DNA of 64,000 bases, taken from NCBI RefSeq assembly GCF_000715075.1, contig NC_134082.1, positions 106,680,399 to 106,744,398 on the forward strand, in the 5' to 3' direction. Within the stretch, counting starts at the first letter, position 1; every line of letters begins with the position of its first letter. Origin of the DNA: Nicotiana tabacum (Eukaryota; Streptophyta; Magnoliopsida; Solanales; Solanaceae). Below the pieces are notes generated by a model. The model was not told the DNA's origin. It saw only the letters and a list, made by a program, of their open reading frames with translations, and searched no databases. The position numbers and the translations under genes are program-made. Positions 11,240 through 24,116 of this stretch are shown here, piece after piece.

Positions 11240-11740
11240 GGCTAATTTAACTGAGCCGGGTGTTTGTTCAATTAAATCCAATTTTTGTTCACCTTTTTGG
11301 GTCCTAAGTGTCCCTACTCGATGAGAAATTCCTTGTTCCTTGCAATAGTTATCAAAGGGACCATAATATTCACCACCTTGTCAGTGCGAATACATTTTAA
11401 TTTCTTCCTCGTCTGTTTCTCAGCTAGGCCAGAAATTCCTTAAATACCCCAAGTGCTTGTTCTTTAGATTTCAAAGGATACACTCAGAGCTTACGAGAAT
11501 GATCATCAATGAAGGTCACAAAGTAAAGTGCACCACCTTTTGACTTTACTTTAAAAGGACCACACAAATCAGAGTGTACTAGCTCTAATAAATCGAGCTT
11601 TCATGAAGGAGGATGGCTATGAAAGGAAACCCTTTTCTATTTGCCAGCTAAATAGTAGATACACCTTTTAAGTTTAGCTTGTTTCACTCCGGAAAGCAAA
11701 CTTTTCTTAGCCAAACACGTAATCCCCCTCTCGCTCATAT
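11240..11740 (-). pseudogene. copia element B: GAG-pre-integrase and integrase core fragment
   Basis: The minus strand encodes SERGITCLAKKSLLSGVKQ (the pre-integrase region), then LVHSDLCGPFKVKS with the first catalytic Asp, and YFVTFIDDHSRKL. Several stops and frame changes follow. This is the Ty1/copia integrase. It continues from the fragment at 20318-20946, from which it is separated by the LARD-like insertion. The fragment breaks off at about 11240 against element 2. Confidence 0.85.
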
Positions 11741-13743
11741 TGTGACAACCCAAACTGATGGGCCGCGACGGGCACCCGGCACCTTACTCAACCATACCAA
11801 TGTAAGGTATCTTTCATATAATTCTATCGTAGGAAAATGAACCAAAGTAAAGCATGGGGGAATCCAAACTTATACATATGACTTACTGGCCTATAAGACC
11901 AAAAATAATCACTCGTACACTGAACATAGGACAACATGGCCATACCATCCTTCACGTACACGACATATGTCTATAAGACTTTAAGAGTACATAAATGTCA
12001 TAAGGTTGGGATAGGGCCCCGACATACCACACAATATACGTCTAAATCATACTGACCAAACAAGCAACTCTGGAGCAAATGGAGCACACCAACATCTTCC
12101 GCTGAGCTGATAGCCTACTTGGAGGACTCTCAACCTGTCTATCGGGACCTACGGGCATGAAAAGCAGTTTCCCCAGGGAAAAGGGACATCAGTACAAATA
12201 ATGTACCGAGTATGTAAGGAATGAAAATCAGTAAATAATAGACATGAGAGAAACATGGATTAAAAGACTCGACATGTAAGTCTAAATAACTCTATAAATC
12301 ATGAAATACTTATAATGTCATGCATATGCGTATGAATGTCATGTCGTGCATATGTATATGTTCTCATAACATCATCAAGCCTCGAAGGATATCCCATCAT
12401 ATCATCTCGGCCACTGTGGGCAAAATCATCAACATGGTTCGTATAAAATATCGTAACCTTTTCCCATATCTCATATACGCCATTTGGTCATTTGTCAATG
12501 TGCATGTATAAATGAATGCAATGCATGATAAGTACGTCAATAAAATCTTTCGGAACGTCATAAGATCATTATGCCTCTGATTAATATCATGAAATAAACT
12601 TTATCAACTTACGTATTTTCTGAGACTCATGAACAGATGATAGAATAATAATACATATGAGAAATCAGGAACAAAAGAACCTCTGGTATTTTTATGAATA
12701 GAGTCATTTATGAAAGTTGTGCATTTACTCTTTGCGTTTGTATCGAATGGATCATGCCAAAAAGAAATAAGGGATAGCCTTACCATACCTTAGCCGATTC
12801 TCTTAACAATCCCTTTAACATATGTTGATTGCAACGAATCAAGTAACGGCGAATCAAAGTAGGGAAAATCCATATGATATTGTTGAGAAAGATTGCACCG
12901 TACTCCATTGAAATCGCAAAATCCCGTTGCCATAACATTACGTAGTCTAGTATGATTTTTGTAGCAAAAATTCACGTTACTAACATATCAATTCTTATAT
13001 GAACTTGATGAAGCCTCACGTTACTAAAGCAAAATTTGAGCTAATCACATCCTTAAGAATGGATGAGATCCTTATGTTTTCAAGTCTTACATATTAAATG
13101 GATAAATCTCACCTTTTCAAGACTTACATATTAAATGGATAGGTGACTCACTTCTTAAGAATGCCAAATCTCAATAATTGGGTAATTATAAATCTTTAAG
13201 GTTATGAGATGACAATTTGGTGCCAAGTTTCCAAAAACCCACGTGAGTTTGTCCCCTAGTAATTATCCAAAGTTTTCACTTACTTAATTATCCACAAAAT
13301 CCAATTCACAAATTAATCTCCCACTTAAAAATTTATAATTACCCAATTATTCACATAATTAAGAATTTTTTCAAATTAAAATACTACTCATTTTTAGCAC
13401 ACCTTATATACTTTACTATCATGGTCATGTGGTACCTTGTATGGAACTAGTCCATAAATACCGTATACTTTAGCTCGGGCCGTATTTTATCCCAAAATGA
13501 CAAACTTCGACGAAATTCATTTTCTTCGATTCGCTTACCCTCTTACTTTCATGAATTAACTTATCACTTATTTGAAATAGCGTAATACTTATAATCCCAA
13601 AATAAATCTCATTCCCACACTTACGTCGATTAACTTATAATGAAACTTCAACGTATGAAAATGCAAGACGTAACATCTCATTTACGATCATATATCAATT
13701 TACTCGTGGTGTACTTCCACGTACAAAAATATGGGGTGTAACA
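11741..13743 (-). repeat. 3' LTR of the LARD-like element
   Basis: Its plus-strand ends read TGTGACAACCC...GGGGTGTAACA. It is collinear with 18268-20317, with many substitutions and a few indels, for example the AT-rich unit near 19030 that is missing here. Confidence 0.85.
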
Positions 13744-13759
13744 TCATTCCCCCCTTTGG
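13744..13759 (-). promoter_or_regulatory. polypurine tract of the LARD-like element
   Basis: The minus strand reads CCAAAGGGGGGAATGA directly before the LTR start TGTTACACCCC. Confidence 0.7.
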
Positions 13760-16700
13760 AACATTCATCCTCGAATGTTGATTGATGCACTTATCATTCT
13801 CATAACCCATAGCTCTTGCGAATACTTTAATACTCCTCTTGCCATCTAGGCGATTGTTTTGTGAATGAATCCCAAAGGCCAGGGAATTCCCCCCTTTAAA
13901 CCTCTTTCTCACACCACGACTTGTAGTCGGAATCCTTCTAATCTCGTAACTATTGCTACCTTCTATCATGCAGTCTTTACAACTTTAACTTTGTATGTGC
14001 GCCTATGCGACTCTTCTCTTCTCTTTCCTCCGGCTTTTAACCAATCTCTAGGCTTCACTTTGTGAACATATACAGAATTATGTCAAGCTGTCCCTTTGGG
14101 TGTCATTAGCTTTACTACATCTACGTAGGCCATACTATGCCATAATTCTTACTTTGATTTATCGTTATTGAGGTCTGCTACCGAACTCCAGGTTACTCTC
14201 ATTGTTTATCCTATATGCATAAAGCTAAATCCTTTAACGCTTCTTCATTACTGTTCATCTTAAGACTGATGGTCCAATCTCATCTCGTACTTTGCAACTT
14301 TTACCTATCCATTGTTGATTTCCCTCGATGTTGATCTACAATTATCCATTGATTATTTGAAATTTCTTACATAATATATTGCCACTAGGGATTACGTCTC
14401 ATCGGAGAACATCTGAAATGGTTAGACTAATCCACCTGGGGAGGCGATACCTTGCTTCCATAACCGTATTTCATAGCATTCCAATGTGATTCATCTTACG
14501 GGGGTTATTCTAATCCCGTACAACTCATGAAATCCCCCCCCTCCCTTTTTTTCCAAATCATAACTTAATCGAAGGCCCAAACGTCATCCTTTATTTATTA
14601 CCAGGGCAACATTCATCTCTTCTAAATGTTATTAGTCTTAGACTCCTTTGAGTTTATTCGGGCTATACTGAACTTTCTATAACTTAGAGAAACCATTAGC
14701 TCTCTTATTTTTCATGGGCTTAATCGTGAGGACTTATCCATTTCTCGTCGCCTTCCCACTTGTTCATTCTTATCCTTACTCCTGTCATAAACCTTGTTGC
14801 TTTACTATACTTTAACTTCCAACCTATACATATCCGTTCAACTTTCTTGTACCATATATTTCCTTATGTTATTCTGGAACATCATCTCGAACTCTTCTGT
14901 ACTCTCTTGGGTAGATCTTTCGGTTCCTAGAAACCATAGGCTAGAAGATATGCCACTAACGACGCTGCTATTACTCCTGTATTCTGAATCTCAGTGCTTC
15001 TAGACCTAATCTGAAGTATGGATTATTCATAATTTTCTACACGTGAGTATCTCGTACGTCGTTTACCTTTACCTTTCTTACCTTAAAATATCGCTTCACC
15101 TCTTCTACTCCTTTCATAACATCCCTTCCACATAGGTATAATTCACCTCCACAACTTGAAGCTCTATTATAATACTTGTACCTCTAGTGCATACACAATC
15201 CGATGGGAGCTTCACACTAACTTATTATGAGGCTGGTACTCTTCTAACTTGCTTTATCGTAGAGCCGTTGTAGAATATGGTTGTTGTACTATCTCCCTTG
15301 TACCTCTGATATTAAGAGTAATCCTGCCAATGTTCTCAATCACGATTTCTATAATTTTCTGGGTCTAATAATCAGACTCCTAATTTACATAGTTGATGTA
15401 ACTCTTTAGTTTCTTCTTCCTTTTGATCAGCCTTTATGTAGGCTTAAGCTATCTTCCGATCTACGGCTCATGGCATTAGTTATTGCCTTAGCGTTTTATG
15501 GACGCTATGGAATATCTATGATACAATCTTCTAATGATTCAATCCTTTGTCTATGACCTGGACTCAATTCCTTTTTTTAATTTATACCGGAGTCTTTTAC
15601 GGCTGTATGATTGTCAACATATGTGCTACATGGATAACACTCTAGAATCTTAAGTGCGTTCATAATGTAACTAACTCTAGATCATTGATTGAATAATTCT
15701 TTTCGTTCCTTCTCTTCTTTCCTTAAATTTAAGCAATTACTTTTCCTGGTCTCCCTGCCCCCTTGTTGCGTGCATACTTGGCTTACCTTAGTTCCCACGC
15801 ATTTTGAAATTCCATACCACTCATATGATTTTAAATATCTCTTCTAATTTTACTTCTTGTTTATTTGCCACTGTAGGTGCCACTTTCTTATGGATTACAT
15901 ACAATGTTATTGTGAGACTGTTATTATAAGACCATTCCCTCTTTGAGTCACTGAGCTTAGGTTGAAGCCTTCTTCCTTACTTTCTCAGAGTCTTTCATTG
16001 TAGTACTTAGTGAGGACCCTCTGATTCTTGTAAGGCTGCGAGCTTATTACATCGTTTATCTGCCTGAATTTTTTATGTTCTTTCTTACTTGTAATTATCC
16101 TTACTTACTTACCTTCATGACATTATGCTCGTAGGGTTGCTTTTGAGCTGATATCTTGATTGTCTTCCAGTGGCACTCTCTTTTATTTCTGTAACCCTCT
16201 TACGGTACCTTTACTACCCCAACTTTTATCTTAATATTTCTCAAGGTTACGATGTAATATCTGCAGAGACTGAATTCCTTATGTTGGGGTTCACTATATT
16301 TATCTTGCACAATCTTTTGATTTGTCTGTATCCTCCTGTCTATCCATAACTAGGCTTTTTTTTCCTAACTCAACCACTGACTACTCGTTGGCCCATTCTC
16401 ATGCCAGTATTTCGTGTAATCATTTGTGGGTTATTTCTTTTGTCTTACCTTACCTCTCGCACTGGCTCCTTATTAATCAATAATATCTCGGGCATGGACC
16501 CTTACTTCATTTCCTTGACATCATGTTTGCATAATATTCTGGAATCGTAGTAGTATATATGTAGGCTTTGAATAAGTGCAATCTCATCCCTTTTTCATTT
16601 TTATCGCATTCTTCCTTTATCGTTCCATAATTACTAGAACCACTTAATTATTACTTAATGTCACATCACTCCATATTCCCCCCTTAGGGGAGTACTAAGA

Positions 16701-18251
16701 GTTGGAGCTACAATGACATATCTATAGATGTTTTATCTCTTCATATTTGGCATTTTTCATATCATCGATGACCTTTACTCGCCTTGCGGTAATCCTTCTG
16801 AACCAAGGATAACAAATTTCCTCACTCGTGAGGGTGACACCTAGTGTAACTGGCACATACAACCCCTTAAGCTTAACTTTGCTCATATTGCTTGTTTTAG
16901 GGAAGCATTTTCCTGAATGACCATTTTTTGAATTTCTCGTGAATAGTCTTCTGTTGTCCATTCTATTATCGCCAGAATGCAATATGAAATTCTCATAATG
17001 CCGACCATTATCAAATCACTCAGTCACTAATTCATGTTTAGTTTATCTTGTTCACCGGTCCATACTGATCTCTATTACTTTGAGGTCTTAACTTTTCCTT
17101 CTGGTAGTCGCGTTGGATTCACGAACTTATTTCTCGAAATGAGGATATGAATTTATGGCCTATACTCTTTTGTTGTCTCAAGGCATGTCACCTCTCGTCT
17201 TTTCCATCACTTGATTGTAGACTCTGTAATACTGTCATTTATTTATCAACCGTTCTTATCCATGTATCACATCTTACTCATAGTGGTTCATTAAGTCTTC
17301 TTATTTCCCTGCTAACATTTTTTTGTCTATCACTTTATTCTAAGAACTTCAACAAGATATTCTTTTACTTTTAGCTCCCCTTGCTCTATCCACTAGCTCT
17401 TTGAGTTGCCTAACATTCTTTCTCTATTAAGGACGAGAGCCACACTAAGATAATATTTATCCCTTCAAGGCTTTCAGTTCCTATCTTTATAGTACTCATA
17501 TCTAGTTGTACAATTTTAGAGTGCACCATCTAGGTGTCTCACAGGGAGAATTATTACCATGTTTGTAATATCCTTCAAAAATGTCAACTAACGCTAATAA
17601 TCCATCCATCATTTTGGGTCACTCTAACTCCAGCCGGATTCTGATATCCCGTCCTTCTCTTGAACCATATCTGTTAGTTCCCATAGCGTATAACTAAGAT
17701 CGATGTAGCCAATTGTACATACCTCTATTACTATTGAATGTAACTCAAAAAGCTTATATTCCTCTGCCTGAATTGTAAATACTGTTAACCTTCATTAACT
17801 GGGCGCCTCGTACCCTTCTTCATCTTGCTTCTTTTGCTTGTTGAAACTTGTATTTATCTTCTGAATATCTCATTGTCTTTCACCATAAAAGTGGATAGTT
17901 ATTCTTGTATCAAGGTTCTTTATCAAGAGGCTTACACATCTTAGTACACGCACGATCTACTGAAGACCTTACATTTACTTATCATAAGCATCATGAAAAA
18001 TCGAGTCCCTCTAACTTAACTTTTCCATAGCCACATTCAATCTCTTACCAACTGTCTTTCTGGATGTAGGTATCATCTTATTACGAATAAAATAGAATTT
18101 AGGAATCTAAGCTCTACCACACAATCTAGAGTAAGAAGAAAGAGTGACAGTCCTAAATGCCATGTAGCCTCCTGCTTATAAGTGTGGTGCATGATACACC
18201 CATAAACAAGACTCTACTAGACACGGCTTGTAGACTCCCTAGGATCGAACT
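13760..18251 (-). other. internal region of the LARD-like element, no genes
   Basis: About 4.5 kb. All ORFs are short (60-90 codons), scattered over frames, and none shows a gag, protease, RT, RNase H or integrase motif. The end next to the polypurine tract resembles the last codons and polypurine region of Tekay-like elements (words like CATTCGAGGATGAATG on the minus strand). This suggests descent from such an element. Confidence 0.6.
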
Positions 18252-18263
18252 GCTCTGATACCA
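18252..18263 (-). promoter_or_regulatory. primer-binding site of the LARD-like element
   Basis: The minus strand reads TGGTATCAGAGC, the exact complement of the 3' end of plant initiator Met tRNA. It lies four bases from the end of the 5' LTR. Confidence 0.85.
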
Positions 18264-18267
18264 CTTT

Positions 18268-20317
18268 TGTCACGACCCAAACTGATGGGACACGACGGGC
18301 ACCCGGTACCTTACTCACCCGAGTACCAACATAACGTATCTTTTTGTATCATACTATCATAGATAACTGAGCCGAAAGTAAAGCATGGGGGAATACAAAC
18401 TTATACATATGACTTACTGGCCTATAAGACCAAAAATGATCACTCGTACACTGAACATAGGACAACATGGTCATACAGTCTTTCACGTACACGACGTATG
18501 TCTACAAGCTTCTAAGAGTACATAAATGTCATAAGGCCGGGACAGGGCCCCGACATACCACACAATACGCGTCTAAATCATATTGACCAAACAAGCAACT
18601 CCGAGCAAATAGAGCACACCAACATCTTCTGCTGAGCTGATAGCTTACTTGGAGGACTCTCAACCTGTCTATCAGGACCTGCAGGCATGAAACACAGCGT
18701 CCCTAGGAAAAGGGATGTTAGTACAAATAATGTACCGAGTATGTAAGGAATGAAAATCACTAAATAATAGACATGAGAGAAACATGGATTAAAAGACTCG
18801 ACATGTAAGTCTAAATAACTTTGTAAATCACTAAATACTTATAGTGTCATGCATATTCATATGAATGTCATGTCGTGCATAGGTACATGTTCTCATAACA
18901 TCATCAAGCCTCTGAGGGCATCCCATCATATCATCTCGGCCACTTTGGGCAAAATCATCAACGTATACCAGCTGATCAGGTGGTGGTGCGTATATAACGC
19001 CGTAACCTTTTCCCATATCCCATATACATATATTATACATATATACGAGTATATAACTCCATCTGATCATGTGTCAATGTTCATATATAAATAAATGCAA
19101 TGCATGAGAAGTAAGTCAATAAAAAAATTCGGAACGGCATAAGACCATTATATTTGATTAATATAATGAAATAAACTTTATCAACTTACGTATTTTCTGA
19201 GATACATGAACAGACAATAGAATAATAAGACATATGCGAAATCAAGAACATAGGAACCTCTGGTATTTCTATGAATAGAGTTATTTATGGAAGTTGTGCA
19301 TTTTCTCATTGCATTTGTATCGTATGGATCATGCCAAAAAGAAAGAAGAGATAGACTTACCATACCTTAGCCGATTCTCTTGACAATCCCTTTAACACAT
19401 GTCGATTGCAATGAATCGCGTAACAGCGGATCGAAATAGGGAAAAATCCATATGATATTCTTGAGAAAGATTACATCGTATTCCATTAGAATCGCAAAAT
19501 TTCGTTGCCATAACATTACATAGTCTCATATGATTTTTGTAGCAAAACTTCACGTTGCTAACATATCAATTCTTATATGAACTTGATGAAGCCTCACGCT
19601 ACTATAGCAAAATTTGAGCTAATCACATTCTTAAGAATGGATGAGATCCTTATGTTTTCAAGTCTTACATATTAAATGGATAAATCTCACCTTTACAAGA
19701 CTTACATATTAAATGGATAGGTGACTCCCTTCTTAAGAATGGCAAATCTCTTTAAATGTTGCCACCACATTCTTTAAGGTTATGAGATGAAAATTTGGTG
19801 CCAAGTTTCCAAAAACCCACGTGAGTTTCTCCCCTAGTAATTATCCAAACTTTTCACTTACTTAATTATCCACAAAATCTAATTTATAAATTAATCTTCC
19901 GCTTAAAACTCCATAATTACCCAATTATCCACATAATTAAGAATGATCTCAAATTAAAATACTACTCATTTATAGCACACCTTATATACTTTACTATCAT
20001 AGTCATGTTGTACCTTGTATGACACTAGTCCATAAATACCGGGTATTTTAGGGCCGTATTTTACCTCAAAATGACAAACTTCGACGAAATTCATTTTCTT
20101 CGATTCACTTACCCTTTCAACTTCACGAATTAACTTATCACTTGTTTGAAATAGCGTAGTACTTATAATCCCAAAATAAATCTCATTCCCGAACTTACGT
20201 CGATTAACTTACGATGAAACTTCAACGTACAAAAATGCGGGATGTAACATCTCATTTCCGATATTTTATTAATTTATTTATGGCGTACTTTCACGTACGA
20301 AAATATGGGGTGTAACA
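18268..20317 (-). repeat. 5' LTR of the LARD-like element
   Basis: Plus-strand ends TGTCACGACCC...GGGGTGTAACA, 2050 bp, paired with 11741-13743. The right end is fixed at 20317 because the flanking copia codons resume after TATAT. Confidence 0.85.
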
Positions 20318-20946
20318 TATATGACTCAATCTTCTGTGCCACATTCTGATAAAATTTTACTTTCCACTAGATTTATGGAGTCATTAAGAATGGAGTCATG
20401 TGTCACGTATAAATGACCAGACTTGACTCCTCGAGCCACTACTAACGAGCCCTAGGTGAGCTTCCATTGGCCATTAAAGAGGGCACTAAGGTAGCCTTCA
20501 TTGCCTAATCTTTCTGCGGAGATCAAATTGAAAGGAAAGTCTGGAGCATGCTTGACATCTTGAAGAACTAACGTTAAACCATTATTAGTTTATAAACAAA
20601 TTGTGCCAACACCAAATACCTTAACTTCACTGGCATTGCCCATCTTTAACACTCCAGAATCAACACTAGTATAAGATGAGAAAAAATCTTTTCTTGGTGT
20701 GACATGTTCGGTAGCTCCAGAATCTACTATCCAGCTCGTCTTATGGGATACCAAATTGATGATGTTTTCATCATAAGCAAAAAGAAGGTCATCTCGAACA
20801 ATAGCAGCAATATTGTTCTCATTATTTTCAACTTTATTTCCTTCTCTAATGCCTTGCTTCAACTTGTGGCAAAATTTTTTGATGTGTCCTTTCTTGCCAC
20901 AGTTATTGTATGTAATACTATGGTATTTGGACTTTGACTTACTTCT
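20318..20946 (-). pseudogene. copia element B: zinc knuckle, protease and pre-integrase fragment
   Basis: On the minus strand the reading starts with a Ser/Lys-rich linker and a zinc knuckle (NNCGKKGHIKKFC) whose first Cys is Tyr. The aspartic protease follows with WIVDSGATEHVTPRKDFF, in which the DSG active site is intact. The frame stays open to the stop just past VFGVGTICL (about 20590) and continues with stops as DVKHAPDFPFNLISAERLG. It is bounded by the Tekay-like element on the right and the LARD-like element on the left. Confidence 0.85.
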
Positions 20947-21654
20947 TGTGACGACCCGGCCAGTCGTCTCATGAGTTACTGCTTCGTTTCCCCCATTTCT
21001 GTTTCTTTAAGCTTTGTTATTCGTGTTTAAGTGATCAAGTTGATTAGTTTGCATTCGGAGAGGATTTGGTAAGAAATGAGACACTTAGTCTCTTTTAAGA
21101 AGGTTAAAGTTGGAAAAGTCAACCGGATGTTGACTTATGTGTTAGAGAGCTCGGATGTGAGTTTCAATAGTTCGGTTAGCTTCGAGAGGTGATTTATGGC
21201 TTAAGAGCATGATCGGAATTGGTTTTGGAGGTCCGGAGTAGAATTAGGCTTGAATTGGCGAAATTGATTTTTTGGCGATTTTCGGTTGTTAAGCGAGATT
21301 TTGATATAGGGGTCAGAATGGAATTTCGAGAGTTGCAGTAGCTTTGTTATGTCATTTGGAATGTGTGTGCAAAATTTCAGGTCATTCGGACGTGGTTTGG
21401 TTGGATTTTTGATCAAAAACATATTTCGAAATATTTTTTGAGAAACTTTGGCTTGAATCCGATGTGATTTGGTAGATTTGATGTTGTTTGAGGTGTTTTG
21501 ATGATTGGAACAAGTTTGAATAAGGTATTGGGTCATGTTGGTGCTTTTGGTTGAGGTCCCGGGGGTCTCGAGGTGGTTTCGGATGGCTAACGGGGAGGCT
21601 TGATGTTTAATGCAGCTTTAGATATTGCTGCTTTTGGTATTTTTGCACTTGCGG

Positions 21655-21955
21655 TTTGGGGGCCGCAGGTGCGGTGCCGCATATGCGATGGAATGGCCGC
21701 AGAAGCGGATTGTGAGGACTTTCCAGTGACCGCAAGAGTGGTAAGGATGGTCGCCTCTGCGGAGTCGCAGATGCAGAGAATTTATCGCAAAAGCGAAAAA
21801 TGGCCTGATGAGCAGCAACCGCAAAAGCGGATAGTGTGACCACATCTACAATGTCGCAGATATGATTTTTAGTCCCTTAAGTGATTTCTGCAAAAGCGGA
21901 TGGTAGACCACAAATGCGGTACCGCAGAAGCGGGTTTTGGACCGCAGATGCGGAA
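21655..21955. repeat. GC-rich tract in the 5' LTR of element A
   Basis: Words such as CGCAGGTGCGG, CGCATATGCGATGG, CGCAGAAGCGG and GACCGCAGATGCGG are repeated. The tract ends about 15-20 bases before the TATA box at 21972-21978. The 3' LTR counterpart is 29470-29810. Confidence 0.85.
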
Positions 21956-21971
21956 AGGCCTGGGCAGAAGG

Positions 21972-21978
21972 TATATAT
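21972..21978 (+). promoter_or_regulatory. TATA box of the element A 5' LTR
   Basis: TATATAT follows the GC-rich tract. The same box is present at 29816-29822 in the 3' LTR. The position fits an LTR promoter with the rest of the LTR as a long leader. Confidence 0.55.
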
Positions 21979-22844
21979 TTCATCATTCGTGATTTTTGAA
22001 GGGTTTAACCATTTTTGAACTCAGAATTGGGAGCTTTGGGCGATTTTGAAGAGAGAAATCAAAGAAACTTTGTTGAGGTAAGGATTTTGGACTTAAAACA
22101 CACTCCTATGGTAATATTTCATGGATTGGGGCTGAAATTTAAGGAATTAAAGGATTAAAAATGGAGGTTTAGGGCTTGAGTTTAAGAGAGCTTAAATTGA
22201 GGATTTGAGAGGTCATTTGAATTCCGATTTTTGTGTTTTTGATATGTATGAGTTCCTGGGAGATGAGGAATCTAATGATATGAAAATTTCTGAGTTTTGA
22301 GAAGTGGGCTCGGGTTTTACTAATTTTGAGATTTTTGGTATTTTTTGATTGTTTTCGCTTGGGATTTGTTCCTTCAGCATATTGTGACGTATTCATTCTG
22401 ATTTGGATAGATTCGACGCGCGAGGAGGCCGATTCGAGGGGCAAAGGCATTGCGAGCTAGAGTTTTAGCCGGTTCGAGGTGAGTAATGTTTGTAAATGAT
22501 GTTTTGAGGGTTTGAAACCCCGGATTTCACATCGTAGTGCTATATTGAGGTGAGACACATGCTTGACGACGAGCGTGGGTCGTTTACTATTGTTGATTGT
22601 AACGTGGTCCGTCCAGATTGATGATTTTACCGCGTATTTGACTGAAACTTATTTGATATCATCATGATTTGGGCTGATTGCCATATTTGGGCTTCGTGCC
22701 AACTATTTAAACCCTTTGGGAACTTTTATTACTATTTCCTCACTGTTTTGACTTATTAATTGAACTCAGTCATGTTATTTTCTACTGTTTTACCACTCAG
22801 GCATTTTTACTCCGTTTTGAGACTTAAATGATATTCTAAATGAT

Positions 22845-23310
22845 GTTTTGGGCTGAGAAATACTATTTTACTAATGCCCGAGGGGCTTGTGAGTATTTTT
22901 GACTGAGTAAGGCCGAGGGCCTAGTGGTGAGGAAACACTGATACTGATTGAGGCCGAGGGCCTGAGATATGTACGCCACAAGGTGGCTTGTTGATATTGT
23001 TTATGAGGCCGAGGGCCTGAGATATATACGCCACGAGGTGGCTTGACTGATATGAGGCCGAGGGCCTAGATTTGATGCCACGAGGTGGCTTAATATTGCG
23101 CTTGGGCCGTAAGGGGCCCCTCCCGGAGTCTGTACACCCCTAGTGAGCGTGGGTACTCATTGTGATGTGAGATTGAGCCCGAGGGGCTGGCACTGTTCTT
23201 AGATTGGGCCCGAGGGGCTGGCACTATTCTGAGATTGAGTCCGAGGGGCTAGCACTGTTCTGAGATGTTGCCCGAGGGGCAGTTTTGTTGATACTGTGCC
23301 CGAGGGGAGA
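22845..23310 (+). repeat. tandem word array in the 5' LTR of element A
   Basis: Three word types recur: GAGGCCGAGGGCCT, ACGCCACGAGGTGGCTT, and GGGCCCGAGGGGCTGGCACT. Each has three or more copies at about 30-60 base spacing. The same array is at 30725-31165 in the 3' LTR. A diverged version on the minus strand lies near 55940-56540 in a solo LTR. Confidence 0.8.
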
Positions 23311-23918
23311 ACCTTTACTTGATAATTACCTATTAATTACTTGTTATACTTGCTGAAAAAGGGATTTAACTTGATTCTTCACTGAGTTACTGATTTTAAG
23401 TGATTTTACTGCTTCGGTATAGAATGCCTTGTGTTTTGCCTATTTTCTTACTTTCGGTCATTTTTTATATTTATTACTCACTGAGTTGGAGTACTCACTT
23501 TACTCCCTGCACCCCTGTGTGCAAATTTAGGCGTAGCAGGTCCCGCTCCTGAGTGCTGATCCCTCTAGTCCATGCGGTGTTTCGGAGACTACGAGGTAGT
23601 TGTTGGCGTCCGCATCCCCCGTTTCTCCCTTATCTTATTACTTCTATGTTTCTTCAAACATTTGTACCAGATATAGTATTTAGTAGGCTCGTATCAAGAT
23701 CCTTAGTTGCTCATGACTTGTGACACCCCGGTTTGGGTTGTGTCGGGTATATTTCTGCATTGTCATTGATATTTTCCACTGTTTTGTATTATTAATCATG
23801 GTTAGACTGTCTTTATGTTGAATAACTGTTTTGAAAAGCGAATTGGGTATAACTGGATGGCCTTGTCTTCATAAAAGGCATCATCACTACCGAGTTTGGG
23901 GTTAGGGTCGTGACAAGT

Positions 23919-23930
23919 TGGTATCAGATC
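23919..23930 (+). promoter_or_regulatory. primer-binding site of element A
   Basis: TGGTATCAGATC lies three bases after the LTR and matches the initiator Met tRNA complement with one mismatch (position 11). Confidence 0.85.
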
Positions 23931-24116
23931 CTAGGTTACATAGGTCTCACGAGTCATGAGCAGGTTTAGTAGAGTCTCGTGGATCAGTACAGACACGTTT
24001 TTATTTATCCTTGAGAGGCTGCAAACCCCTTAGGAAAAACTTTATATTCTTGAAATTCTTGTCGTGCAAACTTGTTGATCCGAGTACTGAACTTCCGTTA
24101 TTCTATTATCTCACAG

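Larger units (their letters stand above)
11741..20317 (-). mobile_element. non-coding LTR element (LARD-like) inserted in copia B
   Basis: Two related LTRs of about 2.0 kb (11741-13743 and 18268-20317) enclose 4.5 kb with no recognisable gag or pol on either strand. Orientation is minus: a primer-binding site matching initiator Met tRNA lies at 18252-18263 and a polypurine tract at 13744-13759. The target duplication is CATAT before 11741 and TATAT after 20317. The copia reading frame across the site shows that CATAT is the original, so the right copy has one C-to-T change. Large LTRs, intact cis signals and no genes fit a LARD. It would need enzymes from another element. Confidence 0.85.
20947..23915 (+). 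repeat. 5' LTR of element A
   Basis: It starts TGTGACGACCCGG and ends GGGTCGTGACA, 2969 bp. In the first 270 bases I count about 19 differences from the 3' LTR (roughly 93% identity by eye). It includes a GC-rich tract (21655-21955), a TATA box (21972) and a tandem word array (22845-23310). Confidence 0.92.

Noticed and set aside
20311..20322. LTR end at 20315 with a perfect CATAT duplication
   Set aside because: The flanking copia codons resume only if TATAT (20318-20322) is the duplication, so the LTR ends at 20317 and one base has mutated.
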